Below are positions 22,078-35,000 of a stretch of 64,000 nt of DNA, piece by piece. Position 1 is the stretch's first letter. Every line of letters begins with the position of its first letter. Position numbers and translations under genes: made by a program. Source of the stretch: Novakomyces olei (taxonomy: Eukaryota > Ascomycota > Novakomycetes > Novakomycetales > Novakomycetaceae); contig JADEYG010000005.1 of NCBI GenBank assembly GCA_016906335.1, forward strand, positions 374,702-438,701, read 5' to 3'. A model generated the notes under the pieces. That model saw only the letters and a program-made list of their open reading frames with translations, ran no database searches and was not told the origin of the DNA.

Positions 22078-22428
22078 GGCTCTGATTACGGAATTGTTTA
22101 GAATAGCCTGGGAAATTGTACAATTGTGCTTTTGATTTCATCTTTTTTCAAAGCAGACTGCTGATTTTAAATGTTTATCTTGTGTGGCATGGGCTCGACG
22201 GCTTCTTTACAGGTGAGCCAATTGGAAGTCCTGTTTCATATGGATTGGGCTGTAGCGTAGAGCGCCATAGTAACGTAACAGACGGCTTTGCCTATATTAT
22301 GGGTGACAATTCTTATATACGTAGATTTTGTAAATAATAATATTGTCAATTGTCACAAGTAACACAACGTGCATTATTTAATCCTAAATTTTGTTTATTA
22401 ACGCGCAAAGGCTCAAGGGCAAGACGGC
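22078..22428. other. Intergenic region CUZ1-GLE2
   Basis: About 350 bp between same-strand genes. No recognisable gene or structured element. Confidence 0.5.
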
Positions 22429-24122
22429 ATGTCGTTTTTCGGGGCTGCGACGGCTGCGACTACCACTCCAGCCGCCTCTGGCAGTGGCTCGCAGGCCGAT
22501 CTCAGTAAAGATGTTGAGGTAGAAGCGGCCAAATAATTTTCTTGGCTAATTGGTCCAGGTAGCACAACCGCCAGAGGATGGAATATCAGATCTGTCTTTT
22601 TCGCCAATGTCAGAGCATCTTGGGGTAGCGTCTTGGTAAGTTTGAAGGCTCAGGATTCTGGCCTGAACAGATTTTTACGAATTTTTCTGGCTTTTTTACA
22701 CAATTTTTATTGTTACCAAATTGTGATATTAATGCGGCAAACAGGGACAAAAAGGTTCGGATATACGAAATACAACCGAATGGCCAAAACATCGGTAAAG
22801 CTCTTTTTGAACACAGCGCTCCAGTGCTATCATGTCACTGGTCAAAGGTAAAGTAGTTCAGACTGTAATCTGACTCTGTGATTTCATGATTATATGGCTT
22901 TTATTGAAATCATTTGCTTTTTTAATATTTTGTCTCTTGTTTTTTTGGTCCAAGGCCTTTTTATACACAAGATCTTGCTTATTTGTCTATTGGCCATGCC
23001 GAATGTTTATCAACTTCATCTATTTGTTTGCGTTTTTCTTTTCTTGTCCTTGTGCATTCCTATATATACATACATTCCATGTCTTGTTTAATGATTTCAA
23101 TGTTACACTCTTCCTCTTCCTCTGCCTCTTTTGTATTATTTCAATTGTTTCTTGCTCTTTACTCACTGTCTAGGACGGGACAAAACTTGCTTCAGGCAGT
23201 ATTGACAAGACGGCTAAAGTCTTTGATGTTCAAAGTGGACAAAATCAGCAAGTAGCGGCTCACGATGCTCCTATTAGAGTCGTACGCTGGGTTGATGGAG
23301 GACCATCCGGCCAAGTCTTGGCGACAGGATCGTGGGACAAGACACTAAAATATTGGGATCTTCGGCAGCAAGCACCGATTTCCACAGTTCAGTTACCAGA
23401 AAGATGTTATACTATGGATGTTAAGGATCAGCTTCTTGTAGTTGGTACAGCCGAAAGACATGTTTGCATTATAAATCTTCAAAACCCGGGAGCCATCTTC
23501 AAGACAGTACAGAGCCCGTTAAAGTTTCAGACTCGCGTGGTTGCCTGCTTCAACAAAGCAAACGGATACGCGTTAGGAAGCGTAGAGGGTCGCTGTGCAA
23601 TTCAGTATGTTGATGAAAAGGAAACGAGCAACAATTTCAGCTTTAGATGTCAACGAGAACAAACAGGGATTGGAGGAAAAGATGAAAATGCATTTAGTGT
23701 AAACGCTATTAGTTTCAATCCTGTTCATGGGACTTTTTCCACTGCTGGAGCAGATGGTACTTTTCATTTCTGGGACAAAGACTCAAGGCACCGGCTAAAA
23801 TTGTCTCCCAATGTCGGCTGCCCGATTAGTGCGACAGCAATTAGTCGTACCGGCGATATCTTTGCATATGCTATGAGCTATGATTGGAACAAGGTTGGTG
23901 AAGTATATTTGTATATATATTGTGTATACATTTTATTTAATTTTATTTTCGTAACCAGTACTGTTTGTTCCTATACTAATCGTTTATAGGGTTATCAGGG
24001 AAACGATCCAAAATTACCAAACAAAATTATGCTACACGCAGTGGGCCCAGATGAGGTATTATTTTGACTTTTATTGCATTGGCTAATCGGTCTAGATGAA
24101 GAGTAAACCGAAAAAACGTTAG
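22429..24122 (+). CDS. GLE2: mRNA export WD40 protein Gle2/Rae1
   Basis: Six exons (22429-22518, 22559-22635, 22745-22847, 23174-23893, 23990-24055, 24096-24122) give 360 residues against 365 in yeast. The five introns are 40, 109, 326, 96 and 40 nt. The N-terminus MSFFGAATAATTT is the GLEBS-partner type start. WD repeats follow (VAQPPEDGISDLSFSP, LASGSIDKTAKVFD, LATGSWDKTLKYWDLR) and the family's C-terminal motif YDWNKGYQGNDPKLPNKIMLHAVGP. Rae1 binds Nup98-type nucleoporins and helps mRNA export. The fourth intron has the uncommon donor gttggt, fixed by the conserved WNKGY joint. The last exon encodes only MKSKPKKR. Confidence 0.95.
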
Positions 24123-24313
24123 GCTAAGTTGTTTTCTAGGTTAGGAAGATCTGTAATATACTGCTGCATGTTAGCGGCCTTTCATATCGATTAATACAAC
24201 ATGACAACAGTCTGGTGATACGGCAAAAAATAAGGGCATGTCACGAACCTATTACTGTAGAAACGATTTGTAATAATGTTTTAAAATGTTTTTATTATTC
24301 AATTATATCTTCA

Positions 24314-25155
24314 CTAGTTTGTCATTGAGCCAAGAATATTACTGCTAGTCAGAAAATCTCGAATGTCAGAATTGAGAGACTCCCCGACTGACTCGGTGGG
24401 CGCTGCCGCAGCCTTTTCGGCCGATGATGCGACCAATCCTCTATTCTCCATATCCTTAAGGTACCGCTTAATAAGGACCCGTTCACCACGTAAAGATATA
24501 TTTGCGTTACTCCGTCCCCATGAAACGCCATAAGCGTCCGCCTCGTCTTTACTTACGCGCTGTAATATTTCCTGCTTCCGCCGAAGCCGATAAAACTTAG
24601 CTGTTGCCTCCGCATAAGCCGTATTCTCGTCCAAATGACGTTCTGTCATTAACCAGGCCTGATGTTGGATGACACTGTAGTTAGTAAAAGGTCAACTGGT
24701 AGAATATCAATCTTTTATTCAATATTTTCCAATTTTTTCCTCTGATTTATTCTCTGCTAAATATTTCGTTGCTAATGTTCTTTCTCTCATCAATTGCTCT
24801 GTTCATACTTTTCGCCAGTAAGGGCAATATTGGGCTGATCCAGTTTGCTCCAATCATGAATAAAACCGTCCTTGCCGTCCTGTTCCATGACAACATAGGG
24901 TTTTGCTAATTCCCAGGGATGCTCCTGAAAGAACCTCCGTCGTAATTTGTCTTGCAGATATTTGATCTTTGGTGGAGCCGACCCGTACCGTGTTTTGCGT
25001 GACATATCAGGACCATGAGACGGGTAAGGTCTCCGCATTAGATTTGCTGAAGGCGGCCGCTCTAAAACCGCCCGGTACCATGTTGGCTCTGCTTTCAATA
25101 TTTTTGTGCCAAGAATATTGGACGTGCGCAAGTGCACATCCAATGCTTTTGACAT
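24314..25155 (-). CDS. RSM25: Mitochondrial small-subunit ribosomal protein mS23 (Rsm25)
   Basis: Two exons (25155-24809, 24674-24314) around a 134-nt intron give 235 residues. The product follows Rsm25 over its length: KAEPTWYRAVLERPP, the PPKIKYLQDKLRRRFFQEHPWEL block, DWSKLDQPNIALTGE, and after the splice NVIQHQAWLM then AYAEATAKFYRLR. The acceptor at CTACAG was chosen because only it gives the conserved GE-x-VIQ joint. The C-terminus is a charged helix. The protein is imported into mitochondria and belongs to the mitoribosome small subunit. The gene is divergent from the amidotransferase gene, with a long ATT repeat between them. Confidence 0.92.
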
Positions 25156-25583
<428 letters not shown>

Positions 25584-26496
25584 ATGACAAAAGAAGTGAT
25601 CAAAGTAAGGTGCAATGGCGAGTCACCAGCGCTGATTTTTAGGTGGCCGTGCTGGTCAACATGCACGCAAACTCGGCCATAACAAAAGAAGGAATCGCAA
25701 ATATTTACCGCGATTTTCTGCAGAAATCCATCAATGGCTATAACAGTTCCGTGGCACTAGAATTTTCATGGTACGACGCAGTGCGGCTTGAGTTTCCCGA
25801 CGCGTCCGCTTTGGCCAACTTGGATCTGCTTTTGTTATCTGGAGGCAGTATGTATTGCTCTCGTGTTTTGCTTCCTTTTTATATATTTATCTATTGTCCA
25901 ATAAAAGTTTGAACCGTCTAACCTTAGGCGATCCCCCACAATCGGACGAGTATGAGTGGATTAACAAGGAACGTCGGGAACTGGCTCGTGCGTTCACCGA
26001 GTATCCGGCTCTTAAAGTCGTGGGTATCTGCTGGGGACACCAAGTCACAAACATTGTTCTCGGCGGCAGTGTTGCAGAGAATCCATTGGGTTGGGAGGTA
26101 AGGTCTATCTTTTTAATTTAGCAATCGAAATATCATGTGTACTGATCGGCTTAGCTGGGCGTAAAAGAGATCAAATTAACGCGCGAAGGCTCCGAGTTTT
26201 TTGGGGTGCCCGCCCTGAGATTACACGAGTTTCATCATCGTCACGTAACAGACCAAGCTCCCCATACAATACGTACAGCGTCTTCTGTTTTGACACCACT
26301 TCAAGGAATATTTAAAGACAATCGTATAATCACACTTCAAGGTCATCCCGAAGCTAGTGCGCAAGTCATGCGAGCCTGGCTGGCCGACAAAGTTAATGGC
26401 AAAGGCATTGCATGGAATGAAAGCGATCTAGATTTGCCTCATGATGGGCTCGTAATCGGGCAGCGGCTCGTAAAATGGATCATAGAAGGTAGCTAG
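25584..26496 (+). CDS. Class I glutamine amidotransferase-like protein
   Basis: Four exons (25584-25604, 25643-25847, 25928-26097, 26155-26496), introns of 38, 80 and 57 nt, give 245 residues. The single domain carries the class I GATase triad: nucleophile Cys in VGICWGHQ, the His and Glu in LQGHPEASAQVM. Also seen are LLLLSGGSDPP and EFHHRHV. This architecture, a lone GATase without a synthetase domain, is common in fungi and is usually labelled GMP-synthase-like; relatives include gamma-glutamyl peptidases acting on glutathione conjugates in plants. The substrate is unknown. It lies 259 bp upstream of the MurQ-kinase gene on the same strand, which may be chance. Confidence 0.88.
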
Positions 26497-26755
26497 GATT
26501 AGGGTTAATGTATACTCGTTTTTAAGTGTCGTATTGCTTTGAGACAGAATAGTCAAATTAAAGGACTTTGTGCACATATATTATTTTTAATAGACCGATT
26601 GATAAACTGCGCACAGTATGACTTTGCTGTACGTACAAGGTGTGGAGTATAATACCGACGGTTACACATCCCACGGTTGTGTTACACAAGACTTTGTAGG
26701 ACTTGTGTAAAGCCGTGTGAGGGTGCGCAGACAGCTGCCAGGGACCATCTAGACA

Positions 26756-29351
26756 ATGGCATTAGACGAACATCCCGCGCCTGCCAATGGCAGCCAAACA
26801 GGTGCAGAACTCTTCAAACTACCTACAGAATGCCGGAATGCACGGACGCTAAACATCGACCGCATGAGCACATTGGACTGCGTTCGCACCATCAATCAAG
26901 AAGATTCGTCGGTACCACAGTCATTAGAGCCAGTGCTTCCAATCTTGGCTGCGGCTGTTGACGAAACAGTTCCTCGAGTACGAAATGGGGGCCGTGTAAT
27001 ATATATAGGTGCCGGCACGAGCGGACGGTATGCCACTCCCTCCTGGCTTTTTTTCTTAGCTATTTATTTATATTTTATTTTTATATATTTCTATTTTCTC
27101 AGTTGCAACCAAGATCTGTTTTGGCCGTTTTTTGATACTTTCCTCTGGATTGCGCTCTTTTTGTTTCCCTTATTTCACCACTTTAAAACGAAAAATCTTC
27201 AGCCGTTATCGGTTCTCTATGCCAATCAATCTAAGTGTACCTTCATGGTGTTTATAAATAATAAATTTTCCATCTCGTCTGCAGTTTCCGGCAAGTGTTC
27301 TGATTTTCAAGGTTGGGCGTACTCGATGCTTCCGAGCTACTGCCCACGTTTTCCGCGGACCCGGATCAGTTTATTGGCGTGATTGCTGGTGGAGATACTG
27401 CTTTAAGGTGGGCTGTTGAAGGCGCAGAGGACTCGCGGGATGAAGCGGTGCGGACCCTGACAGAAATGAATCTGCAAGTCATCGACACGGTTATCGGTAT
27501 TGCCGCGTCTGGACGCACACCTTACGTCATCAGTGGGCTAGCCCACGCAAAATCAGTGGGATGTCTTACTATCGGAGTTGTGTGCGTCCCACATTCCGCT
27601 TTAGCACAGGCTGGGGTGGCTTCATTTGTTATCGCGCCTGTTCCGGGCCCAGAGGTTGGCTCACGATCTAGTTTCTTGTCATTAATCGAGCAGGTTGTTA
27701 CTGGAAGTACCCGGCTCAAAGCCGGGACAGCGACGAAGCTGGTGCTTAATACGCTGAGTACTACGCTCATGATTGCTCTGGGCAAGACTTACGGAAATTT
27801 GGTACGGGCCCTGTAAGAGCCTAGGCTCTTAAATTTTTTTTTAAATTTAATTCTTGCTCTTGTGTTTTATAATTGACCCAAGATTTTATTTTATTTGACT
27901 TTACAACAATCTCTCTCGTACAACAAGTATTTTGCTCTTTTCTGAATTCCCATTAACTTCTAATACTGCTCTCTCTGACCCTTAAGATGGTAGATTTGCG
28001 CACAAGCAATGCGAAACTAGTGGCGCGCGCGACTAATATTGTACGTGAAGCTTGTGGCGCACGTATCCACGTGCCGCGTGGGGGCCAATCATCCCCTCTC
28101 GCTGAGCCCACGGACGAAAATGTGGCTACACTTTTAAGGGCGTGCAATGGCAGTGCTAAACTGGCTATTCTTGTAGCCCAATCAGGCTTATCTGTGAAAG
28201 AAGCAGAGCGTTCATTGGCCGCACACGGACGATTAGCATCTGCCTTATCTGATTTTCCATCAAAAAACTGTACAGATTTGCCATCAGACAATGTCGACGC
28301 AACAAACGGCAATTCGCTACCCACAAAACCAAACGGCACTTGGAGCCTTGCTATTGATGCGGGGGGATCCTCGTGTGATGCTGTTTTGCTAAGCAACAAT
28401 GGCAGTTCTTTTCGCTACAAGGGCGGCTCGTGCAATTTGTATGTTTACTTTTTTATTTTGTTTTTCTAATAAAACAGTCTAAATCTCGGCGTTGCTGGAT
28501 GCGTGCAACGAATCAGTGAAGCTGCGCGTCAGGTCACAGAGGAAGCGGCAATCACTGTGCGGGATGTTTCAGCTGCGTGGATCGGTATGGCCGGTCTAGA
28601 TCGCCGCGATGATATTATACGGATGCGAGAGGAAATGCTCTTGGTTTTCCCCCACCTTTTGCTGGACCAGCGGCTCTTTGTCACAAACGATTGCCTAATG
28701 ACATCAGTCGGCGCAGAGCTGCGTGGGAGGGCTGTGGGATTGATCTGCGGTACAGGCAGTGTGGCTATGAGTTATGTACAAGGAGATAAGCAAGACACGG
28801 GAATCCTTCCGAGACGCGTTGCGCGGGCTGGCGGATGGGGTCCCGTACTCGGCGATGATGGAAGCGGATTTGCCATTGGCAGGGCGGCGATAAGAAACTG
28901 TCTCGCCAGTATCGATGCTGGCACCAATCTCTCGCCCCTGCAATCGGCAGTTTTACAGCACTACAATGCGGACGGAGAAGATTTACTACGTAAAGTCCTC
29001 GTTACAGACTCGACCGGACCGGCTTCCGGTGCGTCGTCACGTGTCACCGAGATTGCCCGCACGAGTGGGCTGGTTCTCACGCTGTACGAAAGAGGAAATG
29101 CGGAGGCCGTCGAAATTGTGGAGGCGGCACATTCCGCACTTGCCGGTATTGTGCACAGTTTGTGTCGAAAGGACACGGAGCTTTGTCCGGAAGAAGCGAG
29201 TCTCCTGCTCGTAGGTGGGCTATTTAAAAACGAAAAATTTTGCAACAATTTTCTCGTTCGATTAAAGGCGCTCGAAATTCGGTTTAAAGCCGTTCGCCAT
29301 ATTCAGGACCCGGCGTGGTTGAGCGTGAATTACCTTCAGGCAAACATTTGA
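26756..29351 (+). CDS. Fused N-acetylmuramic acid-6-phosphate etherase (MurQ) and BadF/BadG-type amino-sugar kinase
   Basis: Four exons (26756-27027, 27312-27801, 27987-28438, 28478-29351), introns of 284, 185 and 39 nt, give one 695-residue protein. Residues 1 to about 340 follow bacterial MurQ end to end: RMSTLDCVRTINQED, IGAGTSGR joined to LGVLDASE, AVEGAEDS, GIAASGRTPYV, KAGTATKLVLN and, across the second joint, GKTYGNL-MVDLRTSNAKL. The two Glu residues used by MurQ are present at 99 and 130, with the same 31-residue spacing as in E. coli (83 and 114). After a linker, residues about 372-695 are a BadF/BadG/BcrA/BcrD ATPase fold starting AIDAGGSSCD, with the GGSCNFLNLG joint, ICGTGSVAM and GGWGPVLGDDGSGF. 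Kinases of this family phosphorylate GlcNAc and MurNAc. Joined, the two could turn MurNAc into GlcNAc-6-phosphate and lactate. Alternatively it may be a sugar-phosphate sensor like GKRP. Confidence 0.9.
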
Positions 29352-29855
29352 ATTGGGAATCAACACGATAAAATATAAAATAAACTGGCAACGCAGGATG
29401 CCATACTACACATAAAAGGGAGAAGACATATGAAAACAAGAAGTTGCACGAGGAAAAGAAATTGCTAAAAGCAGGCTGCTTTGCTATCATAACGCTTTGG
29501 TTAACCCCGAATAAAAAGACAAATGAGTGTACATATCGTAAATTCATTACATGATTATAGATTTGAAAAAAATACATTTGACGGACTGCCTCTTATTATC
29601 GAAAAACTAATTCACATATAAACTGAAAACCGTCGCTCTCCCTTATTCTATTGCATTTGTCAAATTGGTATTTAAAGCAACTACAATTTTTGGTTCTAGT
29701 GAAAAGAACAAAGCAGTTAAAACGGAGCCTGGAAAAATCTAATACAGGGATTTTCAGCGAATACAACGGCGACATCTCCCAACACCTTCTCCCAGAATAA
29801 CACAGAACTAAAAACACAGAACTAAAAACGTGAAAAGAAAAAATATCGGAGCAAG
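29352..29855. other. Convergent intergenic region MurQ-kinase and AYR1
   Basis: About 500 bp between two stops. Only short frames without recognisable content. Confidence 0.5.
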
Positions 29856-30959
29856 CTAATTTTCTGGTGCTTTCAGCTGTTCAAATACATTGGTTTCTCT
29901 AAGCAAAATGGCATCCTTCAGCCAGCTTGGCAAGAAGGACATCAAATAAACCCCTTTAGAAAATGAGCCTGTCCAAATGTGCAATGGGTAAGACCATAAT
30001 GAAAGATCAGTAAGACGAGCATGGCCAGTCGCTTGCTTGACGAGATTGCGACTAAACTCCATCGTATTCATCATCTTTCCCTTCAAACGCGCATCTAATT
30101 CCTTTAGTTGCGGCTCTGTCGCCTTGTAAAGTGAATCTTCACGGAAGCGTTTCTTTGAGCCATTGTCCCAAATGTTGGACTCGATAGCGCCCGGCAGAGC
30201 GGTTATAACTCGGACACCAAACGGCTTGAGCTCTAATCGTAGTCCGTCAGAATAAGACAAGAGTGCAGCTTTGGAAGATGCGTAAGCAGTGTTAAATGGG
30301 TTTGACAAGACTGCGGCACAGCTGCTAATCTGCAAAATTGTGCCTTTGGCCTTTATGAGAAGCGGTGCAAAAGCCTTGCATACTCGAACAACCCCAAACA
30401 CTAGCAGAGTTAAAATTGAATTTCCATGATAAAATAAAAGGAAAAGAAATAAATAATAAAAGAGATAGAGGAATTAAGCCAACCATTTGTTTCGTAAACA
30501 AGCTTGAACTCGTCGGCACTCATTTCAATCGCGGGTCCGAACCGGTGAATACCCGCATTATTCACGAGCAAATCCAATTTTCCTCCAAACTTTTCTGCCA
30601 CAGTAGCCGCAGCAGCCGACACGGACTCGTCGCTAGTAACATCAAGCCTGACAAGAGTAACCTGCTCGTTTCGGAGCAAGGAAACCTTTTCCAAAGATCT
30701 AGTATGAAATTGATTAGGTTACAGTTCGATGCTAACTAAAAGAACGAATCTTTAAAGCTAAATTCATTCATTCATTTATGTATTTTATTTCTTTGCGCAT
30801 GTTCCATTAATGACGCGTCTGGCCGTAACGTAAGCATTAAAGTAAACCCTACCTTGCTGCCGCGATTACGTGCCAGCCTTGCTCGAGCAGGGCACGGCAG
30901 ATCCCGTCGCCAATACCGCCGGCACTAGTTCCAGTGACCAGCGCTACTTTCCCAGTCAT
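29856..30959 (-). CDS. AYR1: Short-chain dehydrogenase, Ayr1-like (1-acyl-dihydroxyacetone-phosphate reductase)
   Basis: Three exons (30959-30853, 30698-30484, 30400-29856), introns of 154 and 83 nt, give 288 residues. Classical SDR features: cofactor motif TGTSAGGIG at residues 9-17, LDLLVNNAG, a catalytic Ser in ISSCAAVLS and YASSK for the Tyr-Lys pair. IKAKGTILQ and SDGLRLELKPFGVRVI match Ayr1, which reduces acyl-DHAP in lipid droplets and ER for phosphatidate synthesis and also has lipase activity in yeast. The C-terminal hydrophobic SFLPSWLKDAILL could be a membrane or lipid droplet contact. The second intron has a gttggc donor, fixed by the ETN-VFG joint. Other SDRs acting on lipids or retinoid-like substrates cannot be excluded. 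Confidence 0.85.
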
Positions 30960-32098
30960 TGTCAATTTGCGCTGCTACTATAGTTTCTGCCACAAATGCT
31001 GGTCGGCAGTCAATTATTTCCAGAGAGCGCCAGTGACGTATAGGGATTATAGGGGTTATATTAAATACTATCGCGCTTCCCAATCCGGCAGTAGTTGTTC
31101 CGACAGATACATACGCGTACCCAACCTTGCGTGGGACGGAGGAACTGTATTAATATAACGTTTTGCACACGCGAGTTTATATAGTTTAGGCTGAATGGAT
31201 AGGCGGTGTTTTGAAAAATGTGGCTTTTGTATGAACATTTTGAACACTGATACCAGGCTGCTTTATTATTCATTTTGTTAACGCTGCTATTGTCTTTTAC
31301 GGTGGTGGTACGATAGAGCAATGGCAGGTCGCCCCAATTGGCCCGTTTGTCAGATCGCATTGGGCGCCCGGCATATTTGAAACCATGGTGGCCTAATCTA
31401 CGTACGTGGACGAAAATAGCGAAGGCATGGGAAACTTCAAAGTAAGAGTGTAGCAGATTTTTTAAGGTTAGAAAGGATAGTGGGCCTGGACAGTCCACAT
31501 TAACCCGTAATATGGTGACGATAACCGGATTAAAGTACGGCTGGATGATATATATAGGCACGACAGCAGTGTAACAAGGAATAATTTAGGCGTAGACCGG
31601 TAGATGTTCTTATACATTGGTGGGGCCACACAAACCACTACAGACTTGACTGTACACGGTAAATCAGTCTCCGGAATGAGTTCAGGCAAGCATGTAATTC
31701 AAAATATGTTTGATGTTTGTGCCGTGACGGAAATTACTACGAGCGGCAATATCTCGAACCTTTTCCCGCAGTCATCCTCGTACGCTTGGCAAGTTCACAC
31801 AAGCTTTCCGAGTCTCGTAAGAGTTTTATACTGAGTAACATTAATATTCCATGTGTAAAAGTAAGACAAGGCGAACTTTGTAAAAGTATGACGATAGACA
31901 GTGCGCTGTACATAGATAGTAACGTGCGTATATAGCCAGCGTGCGTAAGAAATACACACATTGTACACGTACAACTTATGCGAGACCGACTCCAACATTT
32001 GAGATATTCGCTCTACGCACTGACGTAGCAAACATCGGATCGATCATGTGGGCAGACGAGCTTATTGCGAGTGAACGGTAAAAGATCCACAGTACTCA
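30960..32098. other. Divergent intergenic region AYR1-LAM
   Basis: 1.1 kb with several frames of 70-166 codons on both strands but none with recognisable composition or motifs. Likely promoter sequence for both genes. Confidence 0.5.
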
Positions 32099-35000
32099 AT
32101 GGTACTGGGGAGCCAATCTTCACTACCGCGCCTAGCGGAGAGCAGGCAAAAGACTACTGAATCACAAACGAGCACAGGCTCACACAAGACTCATCTGAGT
32201 CTCCCAAAGCCTTCAAAAGTGGTTGGATCAATCGAACGAGCCTTTTCGAAACACCGGAATCGCAGTAGATCTAAATCAAGCAAAGCTGCTAAAGCTGAAG
32301 ATTACCCTGGTAGTGACGACGACCACCGTGCCTCTAGTAATGCTTCCCATAGCACGTCACTTTACTCTGTGGACGATTCTATAGCGTATGAGCCTGCACA
32401 ATTTAATTTGCCAGTTGGGTTTGAAGTTTCTACATTTAAAAGGGCGTTTGACGTGCCAAAAAGTCCAATCTTATTTATTTCCTATTCACCATCTAGCCAT
32501 GGTTTATTTGGCTTTTATTCATATTTTGAACATATTTTAATTAATCTCGTTTGCTCTTGTCGCTATTCTACTTGAAAAGTTGATTCTTTTCGCTTCACTT
32601 CACTTCACTTCTCTTCACCTCACTTTATTTCACTTCACTTTGTTTTTTATTTCGTTTATTTTTTCAGTCCCCGTTCGCCCGTTCCCGTTCCCGTTCCCGT
32701 TCCCGTTCGTCTCTTTTCGTTCTTTTTTATTGCTTCCAATAATATATATTCCACCATTTGTTTTCTGCCCTTGACACTCCAGACTAACAGCATCAGCAAC
32801 AGCTCCGAGAGCGATTCAAACTACTTGACAGCCCGCGTTCGTGACGACCAGAACCCTCAGACAGACACGAGGCAGCTACCAATATTAGACCGTGGGCGCG
32901 ACTCGCGAGCGAAGCTGACCCTTCACTCGTCCCCTTCAGCTCGAGTGGACGATGGTATTCCGCCTCAAACACAATCAATCCCAACGACAGAAGTGACTCC
33001 GGCTTCGCCAGTTGTCCCGAGATCCAATACTGAGACAACAGGCGATCAGGGCATATTATCATCGTTCCTAAGTGCCGCCAGTAACGCTGCCCACTTCCTC
33101 CTTAAACACGACCAGGATGGTTCTAGTGGTGGGGGCACAAGTGTAGGTGGGGGTACAAGTGTAGGTGGGGGTTCTGCAGGTACGAGTGCAGACGGGTACA
33201 TGCTCGGTGAGCCTCTTTCCAAGGGCCGATCACAAACAGACACAGATATAACTCCCGGTATCGGTGAGCATGACGGGGTCCGAAGTGCGACGAACAGCAA
33301 TAGTAATAGTAAGAAAAATACAAATAATAACGGTAACAAACCCGAGCGAATGCATCCATCTGGCACGCTTTCCCTCTATGACTTGGACGAGATTCCCTGG
33401 CGCAATATCCCTGGTGGAGGAGAAGGTCCGGCACTGACTAGTGAGCCAGCTGCCCGGCTCAGCCAGGACCCAGGAGTTTCCGGGCTGAACTCTCCCACGG
33501 CGGACAATACTTTCCGTATGTCGAGGCACGAATCAATAGCTTCGTCTGATGGAGGAGCAGGCAGCAACAATTTCGACTCCTCCAAGCAAATCCCCGGATT
33601 TGCAGTGGCCTCCACGAAACGAAACAAAGAGTTTCATGCACTTTTCAAGTCTGTACCGGAGGACGATTATTTGATTGAGGATTATGGAGCGGCTTTACAG
33701 AAAGATATACTAATCCATGGCCGGTTTTACGTGTCCGAGGGCCATATCTGCTTCAATTCAAACATCTTTGGATGGGTAACAAATTTGATTATTGCCTTTG
33801 AGGATATAGTCGCTATTGAAAAGCGATCTACCGCCGTTCTCTTCCCCACAGCGATACAAATATCCACCAAGCATGCCTCCCACTTGTTTGCCTCCTTTAT
33901 TTCGAGGGACACGACCTATGATCTCGTAGTTAATGTATGGAAACTAACGCACCCTTCAACACGATCGTCTCAAAATGGGATTAGAATAGCCGATATGAGT
34001 GAGAGCGATCGTGCGTCTGCGTCATCGGAAACAGGATCCGATGACGCAGATTTTGACCGTCATAACGAGCAGGACGATGAGGAAGATGACGGCCAAAGTA
34101 TCGGCAGTGCCGAGTCCAATGCGAACACTTCCTCTGAGGCAAAATCGTCTGACGGTGAGGATGACGGCAGCAATAACGGCGGAGTTGGAGCTCATCGCTC
34201 CAGCAACGAAGCGCGTCTGCACGAAAAAGCCAAGGAGGAAGCAGCGCATAGAAACAGGTCAGCTAGTGCTCCTAATTTTGCAGACAGAGGCGATAAAACG
34301 GGTCCGGGTTCTTCAGCGCAAGACTCTAAAAGAGCCAATGGTGCTAATAGTGCCAATAGCCTTGTGCATCTTTTTGACGATGCTAAAGACGATCCGACGC
34401 AGCACGAGCCGACAAGTTTCCCGGGAAAGCAGTTGGAGAAATCGCTGACAAGCGAGACTATAAATCTGCCGTTGCCTGTATGTTTTCACCTAATGTTTGG
34501 CAGTGATACTGCGTGGATGAGACGGTTCCTGAGTGACGTTTCCAGCGTACGGGACATACAGTTTCGGCCTTGGAAGGGCGAGAATGGATCGTTTGAGAGG
34601 GATATTTCATACATTCGGCCACTGTCGGGACCCGTCGGACCGAAACAGACAGCTTGTAATATCAGTGAGAAGCTTGTTCATGCGAGTTTTGACGATTATA
34701 TCGAAGTGCTCAGTTACACGGTTACACCTGATGTGCCGAGTGGCAGTTCCTTTGTCGTAAAGACAAAGTACGCACTGTCCTGGGCCGCAAACAATGCCAC
34801 ACGCTTCCAACTATCCTGTGCCGTTGAATGGTCAAAGTCTTCCTGGCTGAAATCAGCGGTAGAGAAGGGAGCCTCTGATGGCCAAGAGTCCTTTGCGAGA
34901 AACCTGGTTGCGGAGCTACAAAAGTATGCCTCTGGCAGCGGGAAAAAGCGAAAGCACAAGGGGGGGAGTGGAGGAAATGGCGCTAGATCTGGAGCAGTGG

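Noticed and set aside
27817-27986. Separate MurQ and kinase genes
   Set aside because: The codons before 27802 and after 27986 together form the conserved GNLMVDLR-type MurQ segment, so the stretch between is an intron of one gene.
31061-31561. 166-codon frame between AYR1 and LAM
   Set aside because: No recognisable motif, unusual composition and no splice partner; most likely chance in a promoter region.
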